A stretch of 15,784 bases of DNA from CBDUEF01 sp018063485 (GTDB taxonomy: Bacteria > Pseudomonadota > Alphaproteobacteria > Rhodobacterales > Rhodobacteraceae): the NCBI GenBank assembly GCA_037045435.1, contig JBAOID010000017.1, positions 1 to 15,784 of the forward strand, in the 5' to 3' direction. The notes under the pieces were generated by a model. That model was not told the origin of the DNA, did not search any database, and saw only the letters and a list, made by a program, of their open reading frames with translations. Of the stretch, positions 1 to 7,031 are shown piece by piece. The position numbers and the translations under genes were made by a program. Each line of letters opens with the position of its first letter. The stretch's first letter is position 1.

Positions 1-349
1 CCTGCGGGCCATCCGGGCAGGCGTGCCACCGCGCAAACAGGCGGACGTGCAGCCACGCCGACAGGCGGGCGATCATGCTGCCGGTCATACGCGCGTGGAC
101 GTCGCCAGGATGGGCCGCAGCTTGCCGGACAAGCAACGCGCGGCAAACCCGATCCGGCAGGGCATCCCCAACGCGGGAAGCCCGGAACCGGATCGCCTGC
201 TGGCGCTGACGACCTCGCGGAACCGCCCCGCTCTCGGGGCCAGTTCCAATGAGGGCGACAGGGACAGCGGGGCGCAATCCAACCGCGCAGGTTGGCTTGG
301 GAGGGTTTGGAAGGGGCAGCGCGCCCTTCCATGTCGATGCGCCGCGCAT
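1..349 (-). CDS. Possible partial ORF, unrecognised, runs off left edge
   Basis: An open frame starts at ATG 349-347 on the minus strand and stays open for 116 codons to the window edge, beginning MRGASTWKGALPLPNPP. I do not recognise the product. Codon choice becomes more typical of this GC-rich genome toward the left edge, where the translation includes MTGSMIARLSAWLHVRLF. There is no clear ribosome binding site. A second minus-strand frame starting at ATG 365 (MANPFDARRIDMEGRAAP) is open over the same bases, and plus-strand frames are open too, so the coding frame cannot be settled. The position just beyond a putative transfer origin would suit a mobilisation-linked gene, but this is inference only. 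It could equally be non-coding GC-rich DNA. Confidence 0.22.
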   Translation of the reverse strand, partial: MRGASTWKGALPLPNPPKPTCAVGLRPAVPVALIGTGPESGAVPRGRQRQQAIRFRASRVGDALPDRVCRALLVRQAAAHPGDVHARMTGSMIARLSAWLHVRLFARWHACPDGPQ

Positions 350-396
350 CGAAGGGGTTGGCCATCGGCTGGGGGGAACCCCCAAGAGGATCGCAC

Positions 397-441
397 GCAA
401 ATCTCGAAACCGCAGGCGACGAGTTTGCATAAGTGCGCCCT
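397..441 (+). other. oriT: Putative MOBQ-type origin of transfer (inverted repeat plus nic core)
   Basis: An imperfect inverted repeat (GCAAATCTCG at 397-406, CGAGTTTGC at 420-428, one unpaired T) is followed immediately by TAAGTGCGCCCT at 430-441. Transfer origins of the RSF1010/R1162/pSC101 type, nicked by MOBQ relaxases, have a hairpin directly 5' of a TAARTGCGCCCT-like core, and both order and spacing match here. No relaxase gene is visible in the window; it would have to lie beyond the left edge. The match rests on remembered consensus, not alignment. Confidence 0.55.
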
Positions 442-658
442 TAGGGCCGCCACTTTCCAGTCAGTTTCACCATACAGCTGCTTGAGGCTAGCCTGGTGTG
501 AGGCAGGTTCCGGCCCAAATTGGTCCTTCATCGTGGGTTGCACGCGATCTTTTCTTCTTACCTAGGCGGTCTTGCGGACCTTGTCTTTATCCGGCCAGCC
601 TGCAACCATCACAAGAGATAGAGTTTCTGAATTCTCAATGGATTAGGATTTACGACAG
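442..658. other. Leader region upstream of yhaO, no gene seen
   Basis: No frame here looks coding. It separates the putative transfer origin from the yhaO-like gene and presumably holds that gene's promoter, but I cannot point to a convincing -35/-10 pair. An AGGA near 646-649 and ACAG just before the start codon are the only ribosome-binding candidates. Confidence 0.4.
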
Positions 659-1912
659 GTGGCGTTCCGATTTGTTCACACGGCTGATTTGCATCTGGAC
701 TCGCCGCTGGTCTCCTTGGCGTTGCGCGATCCCGACCTTGCAGCCGAGGTCGGTGTTGCCAGTCGCACGACCCTGACGCGCATCGTTGATCTGTGTTTGG
801 CCGAACGTGTAGATGCTCTGCTGATTGCAGGTGATCTGTGGGACGGGTCGCAAACCTCGGCCAAGACCCCGCGTTTTCTGAAGCAAGAACTGATCCGACT
901 GTCTGAGGCCAGCATTCGCTGCTTTATCTTGCGCGGAAATCACGACGCTGCATCCAAGGTCAGCAAGGAACTTGAACCGCCTCCGCTTTGCCATGTCTTC
1001 GGCACCAAGCCAGGAACCGAACGGTTTGAGGTGGGTGGCCATAGCATCGCCATTCACGGCGTCTCTTTTGCTGAAGGTGCTGTGCCTGAAAGCCTGTTGC
1101 CGCGTTATCCGGCGCCTTTGCCGGGGGCCTTCAACATCGGGATGATGCACACCAGTCTGAATGGCAGTGCAGCACATGATGTCTATGCCCCTTGCAGCGT
1201 TGGTGATCTGGATGCGCATGGCTATGACTATTGGGCCCTTGGGCATATCCACAAACGGGCCGACTACAAAGGACGATCTGTTGTTGTCATGCCCGGCATC
1301 CCACAAGGCCGCGATATCGGTGAGGCGGGGACGGCTTCAGTCACGCTGGGCATCTTGGATGATGCCGGACATCTGACGCTGCACGAACGCCCCGTCGCCG
1401 CCTTGAGGTTTGACAGGCTGACGGTAGAGTTGACGGGAGTTGAGGATTGGGGGCAGGTCGTCGCGGCTCTGACGGGTTCTTTGCGCGCCGCGGGCTTTGC
1501 TGCACGCCCTGAAGAACATCTGGTTCTGCGCCCGCACCTGACCGGCAACACATCCTTGGCCTTTCGCATTGCCCGCGATCTTGACCAGCTGCGACAAGAG
1601 GCGGTCGCTTGCGCTGAAGGGGTCAACGGCCTGTGGATCGACAAGTTGGAAAACCGGACCTCAGGAGGCGGCACGGGAGAAACCCGGCTTCCTGCTGATC
1701 TCGTGGCCATGGTCACCTCAGATTTACCCAACGATCCCGCATTGATGGCCGCACTTGGCGATCTGGCACGCGATCTTGTGCAGGATTTGCCCCCCGATTT
1801 GCGCGACTTGCTTGGCGACGACGAAGACACCCTGCGCCGACACTGCGCCAGCCTTTTGGCCGAAGGCACAGCACAACTGTTGCCACGGCTGACGATGGGC
1901 GAGGGCTCCTGA
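659..1912 (+). CDS. yhaO: YhaO-like DNA repair exonuclease (SbcD/Mre11-type metallophosphoesterase)
   Basis: A 417-aa calcineurin-like metallophosphoesterase of the YhaO/SbcD/Mre11 group, predicted to be the nuclease partner of the ATPase encoded next. The family's metal-binding motifs appear in order: DLH at residues 10-12 (HTADLHLDS), GDLWDG with Asp 59, GNHD at 93-96, a His at 164 (MMHTS) and GHIH at 195-198. The phosphoesterase domain covers about residues 1-240; the rest should be the capping/ATPase-contact region. The start is GTG 659: an upstream ATG is closed at once by an in-frame stop, and translation from 659 begins directly with the beta strand that precedes motif I. The stop TGA shares one base with the start of the next gene, so the two are probably translationally coupled. 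The family assignment is secure. The cellular role (double-strand-break end processing) is inferred from homologues. Confidence 0.9.
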   Translation: MAFRFVHTADLHLDSPLVSLALRDPDLAAEVGVASRTTLTRIVDLCLAERVDALLIAGDLWDGSQTSAKTPRFLKQELIRLSEASIRCFILRGNHDAASKVSKELEPPPLCHVFGTKPGTERFEVGGHSIAIHGVSFAEGAVPESLLPRYPAPLPGAFNIGMMHTSLNGSAAHDVYAPCSVGDLDAHGYDYWALGHIHKRADYKGRSVVVMPGIPQGRDIGEAGTASVTLGILDDAGHLTLHERPVAALRFDRLTVELTGVEDWGQVVAALTGSLRAAGFAARPEEHLVLRPHLTGNTSLAFRIARDLDQLRQEAVACAEGVNGLWIDKLENRTSGGGTGETRLPADLVAMVTSDLPNDPALMAALGDLARDLVQDLPPDLRDLLGDDEDTLRRHCASLLAEGTAQLLPRLTMGEGS

Positions 1913-4900
1913 TGCGTCTCGACCGGTTGGACCTGACCCGCTATGGCCGCTTCACCGATGCGCACCTCGATTTTCCCAGTCCGACAAGTGGCGCGCCCGA
2001 CCTGCATGTGATTTTTGGCCCGAATGAGGCTGGCAAATCGACACTTTTTTCAGCTTGGCTCGACTTGCTTTACGGCATCCCCGTGCGAACACGTTACGAC
2101 TTTTTGCATGCTGGTCCGACCATGCAGATCGGGGCCAAGCTGACCCATTCGGGCGGGGTGCTTGAAGCGGTGAGGGTCAAACGCAACGGTCCGACCTTAC
2201 AAGATGCCTCGGGTCAAGCACTGCCCGAAGCGGTGATGCAGGCGGCATTGGCGGGACTTGGGCGCGAAGGCTATGCCGCCATGTTCTCGCTTGACGATGA
2301 CACGCTGGAACAAGGTGGCGACTCGATCCTTGCCAGCCGGGGCGACCTGGGTGAGATGCTGTTCGCAGCCAGTGCCGGTCTCGCCGGTCTTGGGCCGCAG
2401 CTTGAAGCGGTCCGCAAAGAGCTGGACGCCTTCCACAAGCCGCGCGCGCGCAATTCGACACTGAAGGTGGCGAAAGACCGGCTGCACGAACTGGACAGGC
2501 AACGGCGCGAGTTGGACATCACGGCCAGTGCCGCGCAAAAGTTGCAGCGCGATCTGACGACCGCCGAAAAAGCATGGGCCTCAGCACGGCAGACCGAAAA
2601 CGAATGCGATGTGGCCGTGAAAGCAAACGCGGCAGCGCTTGCGGTTCTGCCGCAGCAGGCAAAGCTCGCGCGGCTGAAGGCCGAGATTGAACCTCTCGCC
2701 GATTTGCCAGAGGCAACCGAAGCAGATGTGCGCACTCTGCAAGAAATCGAAATGGAGTTGCAGGGGCTTAAAGGTCAGATCGCCACACGGGCCGAAACGC
2801 TGGCCGAGCTTGACCGTCGTAAGAACAACGTGGTCCGCGACGCGGCGATTCTACCCTTGGCTGACCAGATTTCCGAAGCGACCGGTCTACACCCGCTGCA
2901 TCTTGCTGCACTGGCCGACCTGCCCAGACGCCGGGACAAGCTTGGTGAAGTCATGGCGGACTTGGCGCGCGAGATGCAAGCGCTTGGGCTTGCCGGTGCT
3001 GCGGCGCACCACATCATCGCGCCTGCGTCCATGGCACGTTTGCGTGCATTGGCGACAAAGCGCGATGTCGCGCTTCAAGCCCTTGGCCGCGCGCAAGATG
3101 AGGCTTTCAAAGCCAAGAACCGTTTGGCCGCCACACGTGAAAGATTGGGGGATCCTGCACCTGCCGCAGATTTGCAGAGTCTGGCACATCTTGTCGCCCG
3201 ACTGCGGCAGACCGACCCCGAGGTACAAAAGACACGCGCCGAACAAGACCTTGTCCTTCGCAATTCCGAATTGTCGAATGCGATGATCGCTTTGGCCCCA
3301 TGGAGCGGCGCCCCGCAGGAATTGGTGAAGCTTAAAGTGCCCGCCCCTTGGCAAATCTCCGCTTGGGAAGCGGCCGATCAAACCACCAACCGAACCTTGC
3401 GCGATGCCCGCGAAGCATTGGATCGCCGCAAGAGCGATCTGGCAACAGCGCACAAGGGTGCGTCTGCGGATGTAGGTGCAGCACCATCATTGACCGAGGC
3501 CATAGACGCGCGTCAACACCGCGAAGCAGCGTGGGCCGCTCATTTGGCCCGCCTTGCACCCGATACCGCAGCTACGTTTGAAACCGCACTGCGGCTTGAT
3601 GACCGGATCACATTGCATCTCGCCGAAGCTACCGCCGCGGCAAAGATTGGGGCTGAACGCGCCTTAGCCTTGGCGCAAATCACCGACGAAGTGGACAAAT
3701 CCACTGCCGAGCTTCAAAGACAGCAAGCGGAACGGCAGGCGTTCGAGCAAGCAGTGGCGGAATGCGCCAAGGAGCTTGGCCTGGACGGTGCGGGGATCGC
3801 TGATCTGAAGGCTTGGCTGGCGCTGCGTGAAAAGGCGCTGATAGCAATTTCAACCCGCGACCAAGCGCAAGAAACCCTGATGCGCGCAGATGCCTCACTA
3901 GATGCAGCGACGGGCCATCTTGCCGAAGCGCTGAGTCTGGCCCCGGAACGCGGATTTCCCCCGCTTTGGTCCGAAGCACTGGCACGGCTGGATACCGCCG
4001 GCCAACAGCAAGAGGCTGCAAGGCAGTTGTCAGACCTGACCGCCGACCTTAACGAGCGTACTGCCGACCTTACCGCAGCGAAACTGGCCCTGGAAAACTG
4101 GCGCGTAGATTGGGCCGTCGCCAGCAAAGGGACACCTTTGGACGAGGTGGCTGAGGACGATATGGGTCTTGCAACCTTGCTTGACGGCCTCGACAACCTG
4201 ACCCGGCTTGAAATCGAACGCGCAGAACTGGCGGACCGCGTTGCAAAGATGGAAGGCAACAGCCGCAGCTTTCTGGATGCCGCTGGTGCCATCTTTGCGG
4301 CGCTCTCGTTGCCTGCCACCACAGCTTGGGCAAGCCTTTTGGAACGCCTGACCGCCGCACAACAGGCCGAACGTGACTACGCGCAAATTCTGGCCGATTT
4401 GGCGCGTGAACTTGAGGCACAAGACATCAGTCAGGCGAAAAAAGATGCGCTGGCAGCAAAGCGCACGGACTTGGGAGACCGGTTTGAATGGACTGGTGAA
4501 GGAAGCCTGTCCGATCACCTGTCTGCTTGCCTGCGGGCTAACCGTTTGCGGCGCGATATCGCCGAGCTTGAGGCCGACCTTGCCCGACATCCCGCACCTT
4601 TGGAAGATGCAAGCCTGCTAGAAGCCAACGTGATCCGCCTCCAAGATGCGTTTACCCTTGCAAGGGCAAACTCCGAAGCCCGCTTCGCCGAACTGACAGA
4701 GGCGCGGCGGTTGCTTCTGGCGGTTGGAGGCGACGATGCGGTTGCACGTATCGTGGCTGAAAGGGCAAACCTTTTGAACGAGCTTGCAGAGCAAACCCGA
4801 GCGCATCTGGCGCAGCGTTTCGGGCTCATGGCGTTTGAACAGGGCCTGCGGCGGTATCGTGACAGTCATCGCAGCGCCATGCTGGCCCGCGCTTCTGATG

Positions 4901-5280
4901 CCTTTCGCCAACTCAGCAGCGGAGCCTATACCGGACTTGCGGCACAGCCCGAAAGCACAAGCGAAATTCTTGTCGCGCTGCCCGCAGAGGGTGGGTCGAA
5001 ACTGGCGACTGATCTGTCTAAGGGAACTAGATTTCAGCTGTATCTAGCCCTGCGGATCGCAGGATATCACGAGCTGGCAAAGTCACGCCCTCCCGTGCCG
5101 TTCATTGCAGACGATATCATGGAAACCTTCGATGACGTTCGCGCCGAACAGGCCTTCGGACTCTTGGGCGATATGGCACACAAAGGGCAGGTGATCTATC
5201 TGACCCACCATCAGCATCTCCGCGACATCGCGGTCGCGGCGTGCCCGGGTGCGAGGCTTGTTGACCTCAGCAGTGTTTAG
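1912..5280 (+). CDS. yhaN: YhaN-like SMC/Rad50-type AAA ATPase
   Basis: A 1122-aa ATPase of the YhaN/SbcC/Rad50 kind, the expected partner of the upstream nuclease. The N-terminus carries the ATP-binding half with Walker A GPNEAGKST at residues 36-44. Residues of roughly 180-950 are Ala/Glu/Leu/Arg-rich with long heptad-like coiled-coil stretches. The C-terminal half has the signature-like LSKGTRFQLYLALRIA, Walker B VPFIADDIMETFDD and an H-loop region VIYLTHHQHL. I see no CxxC zinc hook in the centre, consistent with YhaN-type rather than classical SbcC proteins. ATG 1912 overlaps the preceding TGA by one base and GAGGG precedes it by about seven bases. Together the pair should form a nuclease-ATPase complex acting on DNA ends in the cytoplasm. 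A role in plasmid or phage defence is possible but nothing in the sequence shows it. Confidence 0.9.
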   Translation: MRLDRLDLTRYGRFTDAHLDFPSPTSGAPDLHVIFGPNEAGKSTLFSAWLDLLYGIPVRTRYDFLHAGPTMQIGAKLTHSGGVLEAVRVKRNGPTLQDASGQALPEAVMQAALAGLGREGYAAMFSLDDDTLEQGGDSILASRGDLGEMLFAASAGLAGLGPQLEAVRKELDAFHKPRARNSTLKVAKDRLHELDRQRRELDITASAAQKLQRDLTTAEKAWASARQTENECDVAVKANAAALAVLPQQAKLARLKAEIEPLADLPEATEADVRTLQEIEMELQGLKGQIATRAETLAELDRRKNNVVRDAAILPLADQISEATGLHPLHLAALADLPRRRDKLGEVMADLAREMQALGLAGAAAHHIIAPASMARLRALATKRDVALQALGRAQDEAFKAKNRLAATRERLGDPAPAADLQSLAHLVARLRQTDPEVQKTRAEQDLVLRNSELSNAMIALAPWSGAPQELVKLKVPAPWQISAWEAADQTTNRTLRDAREALDRRKSDLATAHKGASADVGAAPSLTEAIDARQHREAAWAAHLARLAPDTAATFETALRLDDRITLHLAEATAAAKIGAERALALAQITDEVDKSTAELQRQQAERQAFEQAVAECAKELGLDGAGIADLKAWLALREKALIAISTRDQAQETLMRADASLDAATGHLAEALSLAPERGFPPLWSEALARLDTAGQQQEAARQLSDLTADLNERTADLTAAKLALENWRVDWAVASKGTPLDEVAEDDMGLATLLDGLDNLTRLEIERAELADRVAKMEGNSRSFLDAAGAIFAALSLPATTAWASLLERLTAAQQAERDYAQILADLARELEAQDISQAKKDALAAKRTDLGDRFEWTGEGSLSDHLSACLRANRLRRDIAELEADLARHPAPLEDASLLEANVIRLQDAFTLARANSEARFAELTEARRLLLAVGGDDAVARIVAERANLLNELAEQTRAHLAQRFGLMAFEQGLRRYRDSHRSAMLARASDAFRQLSSGAYTGLAAQPESTSEILVALPAEGGSKLATDLSKGTRFQLYLALRIAGYHELAKSRPPVPFIADDIMETFDDVRAEQAFGLLGDMAHKGQVIYLTHHQHLRDIAVAACPGARLVDLSSV

Positions 5281-5411
5281 ACAAACGGCTTCAAGAGAAC
5301 CGTTCTTGCAGTGCCACAATCCTTGCAACAAGTTCGGCCCATAGCTGCCCTTCAGGCCGACTTTCAGGTTAAATCCAAAGCTGCCGGTCAGCACTTGAAA
5401 GGCGCCCTTAG
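5281..5411. other. Intergenic segment left of the IS element
   Basis: A short stretch between the yhaN-like stop and the target duplication of the insertion element. It begins with a weak inverted repeat, AACGG at 5284-5288 and CCGTT at 5300-5304, without a T tract. Both strands have short open frames here that I do not recognise. With the IS removed, it joins 6801-7031 to form a gap of about 360 bases between two convergent genes. Confidence 0.4.
5408..5411. repeat. Target-site duplication TTAG, left copy
   Basis: TTAG directly abuts the left inverted repeat and is repeated at 6797-6800 beyond the right inverted repeat. It fits the four-base YTAR target of the IS5 subgroup, and its perfect preservation suggests a fairly recent, intact insertion. 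Confidence 0.8.
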
Positions 5412-5433
5412 CAGGCTGCTGAAATAGTCCGGC
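5412..5433. repeat. Left terminal inverted repeat of the IS
   Basis: It begins CAGGCTGCTGAAATAGTC and continues to CGGC at 5433. It pairs with the right end at 6776-6796 with one mismatch and one extra C, and is the binding and cleavage site for the element's own transposase. Confidence 0.85.
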
Positions 5434-5435
5434 CT

Positions 5436-5477
5436 CGACGTGGTTTGCGGAACATACGACGTGGTTTGCGGAACATG
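5436..5477 (+). repeat. 21-bp tandem duplication inside the IS left end
   Basis: Two adjacent copies of a 21-bp unit starting CGACGTGGTTTGCGGAAC occupy 5436-5456 and 5457-5477 and differ only at the last base. They lie between the left inverted repeat and the transposase start, so they fall in the likely promoter/leader of the transposase gene. Whether the duplication belongs to the family or arose in this copy cannot be decided here. Confidence 0.85.
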
Positions 5478-5511
5478 ATTCACCCTTTGCACGGTAACGG
5501 CGGGGGTGGTG

Positions 5512-6681
5512 ATGCGCGGGACGGACGAGGCGAGCGGATCGCTGTTCAGCTATGTCGATCTGGAAGCTCGCATTCCTGCGCGGCATCCGCTGCGCACGAT
5601 CCGTCAGGTTGTGAACGAGGCGCTGGCCAGCCTCGATGCCGAGTTCGAGGCGCTTTACACCGATTTCGGCCGCCCCTCGATCCCGCCGGAACGGCTGATC
5701 CGCGCCAGCCTGATCCAGATCCTGTTCTCTGTCCGCTCCGAACGACAGTTGATGGAACAGATGCAGTATAACCTCTTGTTCCGGTGGTTTGTGGGCCTTG
5801 GCATCGACGATCCGGTGTGGGTGCCGACGGTCTTCAGCAAGAACCGGGACCGGCTGCTGACGACCGAGATGTCGCGCAAGGTGATGGCGGCGATCCTGGC
5901 GCATCGCGAGGTCGCGCCGCTGTTGTCGGACGATCACTTCTCGGTCGACGGGACGCTGGTCAAGGCCTGGGCGTCCATGAAGAGCTTCCAGCCGAAGGCG
6001 GGGGGCACGCTGCCCGACGACGACCCCGGCAGCCCGCCCGGTCCCGACGCTACCACCGAAGATCAGCCTGAACCGACCGAACCCGAGACCGCCCCGATGC
6101 CCCGCCCCACTCGCCAGAACCGCAATGCAGACATCGACTTCCGAGGCGAGAAGCGGTCGAATGCAACCCATGCCTCGACGACCGACCCTGACGCGCGGCT
6201 CTACAAGAAATCCCCCGGCACCGGCGCGATGCTGTGCTTCATGGGTCATGCTCTGATGGAAAACCGCAGTGGGCTCATCGTGCAAGGCGACCTGACGCAG
6301 GCCAATGGCCATGCCGAACGACGCGCGGCATTGGACATGATCCACCGCCACTCCCCTGGTTCGACCCGGCGGCTGACGCTGGGCGCTGACAAGGGCTTCG
6401 ACGCCGCAGAGTTCGTCGCCGACCTGCGGCAAGCCTGCGTCACGCCCCATGTCGCGCAGAAATCAAGATATTCAGCGATCGACGGCCGCACGACCCGGCA
6501 CGAAGGTTACGCCCTGTCGATCAAACACCGCAAACGGATCGAAGAGGCTTTCGGCTGGGCCAAGACCGTCGGTGGCATGGCACAGACCGTCTATCGCGGC
6601 GTCGAGCGGGTGCGCTCCCGCTTCATCCTGACCATGGTGGCCAACAATCTCGCCCGACTGCCCAGGATGTTGGCCGCATGA
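5512..6681 (+). CDS. IS5-family DDE transposase
   Basis: A 389-aa transposase of the IS4/IS5 superfamily, the single gene of the surrounding insertion element. The N-terminal part (MRGTDE, LFSYVDLEARIPARHPLR) and the region around residues 80-110 (RSERQLMEQMQYNLLFRWFVGL) are typical of the family's DUF772-like N-terminal domain. The catalytic triad is visible as FSVDGT (about residue 146), LGADKGFD, and the R-x-x-E-E-AFGWAK segment near the C-terminus. A Pro/Asp/Glu-rich linker lies around residues 160-205. I chose ATG 5512 because translation from it matches the usual MRGTDE start; two in-frame GTG codons (5506 and 5509) directly precede it. No frameshift or internal stop is present, so the enzyme looks functional. 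Confidence 0.92.
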   Translation: MRGTDEASGSLFSYVDLEARIPARHPLRTIRQVVNEALASLDAEFEALYTDFGRPSIPPERLIRASLIQILFSVRSERQLMEQMQYNLLFRWFVGLGIDDPVWVPTVFSKNRDRLLTTEMSRKVMAAILAHREVAPLLSDDHFSVDGTLVKAWASMKSFQPKAGGTLPDDDPGSPPGPDATTEDQPEPTEPETAPMPRPTRQNRNADIDFRGEKRSNATHASTTDPDARLYKKSPGTGAMLCFMGHALMENRSGLIVQGDLTQANGHAERRAALDMIHRHSPGSTRRLTLGADKGFDAAEFVADLRQACVTPHVAQKSRYSAIDGRTTRHEGYALSIKHRKRIEEAFGWAKTVGGMAQTVYRGVERVRSRFILTMVANNLARLPRMLAA

Positions 6682-6775
6682 GGACCTAAAACCGGGGCAA
6701 ACAGGCATGCTTTCCGTGAAGACGGGCCCAAAGACAAACCCTGAAAGCCGCGCCGAAAGAAAACCGTTCCGCATC

Positions 6776-6796
6776 GCCGACTATTTCAGCGGCCTG
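6776..6796. repeat. Right terminal inverted repeat of the IS
   Basis: It reads GCCGACTATTTCAGCGGCC then TG, the complement of the left end with one mismatch, and is followed directly by the TTAG duplication. Confidence 0.85.
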
Positions 6797-6800
6797 TTAG
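6797..6800. repeat. Target-site duplication TTAG, right copy
   Basis: An identical four-base copy of 5408-5411 on the far side of the element. Confidence 0.8.
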
Positions 6801-7031
6801 TGGATCTGTGCCAGCAGTCATAACCTTCGAGCAATCAAGCCTTCTGCCGCAGCTTACCTCAAAGTCCACGCCAGCACCGACCTGATGGTAGGCCCCTCAG
6901 CGCCTATGCATTGCTTGCAGCGTTGGAATGGCTGGTCCAGGGTCATACCGCACAACCCCTGTTCCGTCTGGCCGCGGCTGCGGCGTAGGGCATGGTTTAC
7001 TCCATCGATCTTTGAATACACCCCGCAAGCC
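6801..7031. other. Intergenic segment right of the IS, possible gene remnant
   Basis: No intact gene is supported. A plus-strand frame ending at TAG 6986-6988 reads PLSAYALLAALEWLVQGHTA, followed by QPLFRLAAAAA, with coding-like composition. It has no matching upstream frame and could be the tail of a decayed gene. No T-tailed hairpin is seen for the dehydrogenase gene that ends at 7032. Confidence 0.35.

Larger units (their letters stand above)
5412..6796 (+). mobile_element. Complete IS5-family insertion sequence (1385 bp)
   Basis: The element is bounded by terminal inverted repeats. The left end CAGGCTGCTGAAATAGTC (5412-5429) matches the complement of the right end, GACTATTTCAGCGGCCTG (6779-6796), with a single mismatch. 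The direct repeat TTAG flanks it on both sides (5408-5411 and 6797-6800), as expected for the IS5 subgroup, which duplicates YTAR. It encodes one full-length DDE transposase, so it is probably still capable of moving. It lies between the convergent yhaN-like and dehydrogenase genes, so it disrupts no gene I recognise. Two extra features are internal: an uneven repeat tip (an additional C at the left end) and a 21-bp tandem duplication ahead of the transposase. Confidence 0.9.

Noticed and set aside
2177..4829. Many medium-length minus-strand frames over the yhaN-like gene
   Set aside because: Shadows of a coiled-coil gene with strong codon bias; none has recognisable motifs.
5284..5304. AACGG/CCGTT hairpin as terminator of the yhaO-yhaN operon
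   Set aside because: The stem is only five bases with a long loop and no T tract.
5083..6450. 455-codon minus-strand open frame
   Set aside because: It crosses the yhaN end, an intergenic gap and the IS boundary and lies opposite the transposase; it is a GC-rich shadow frame.
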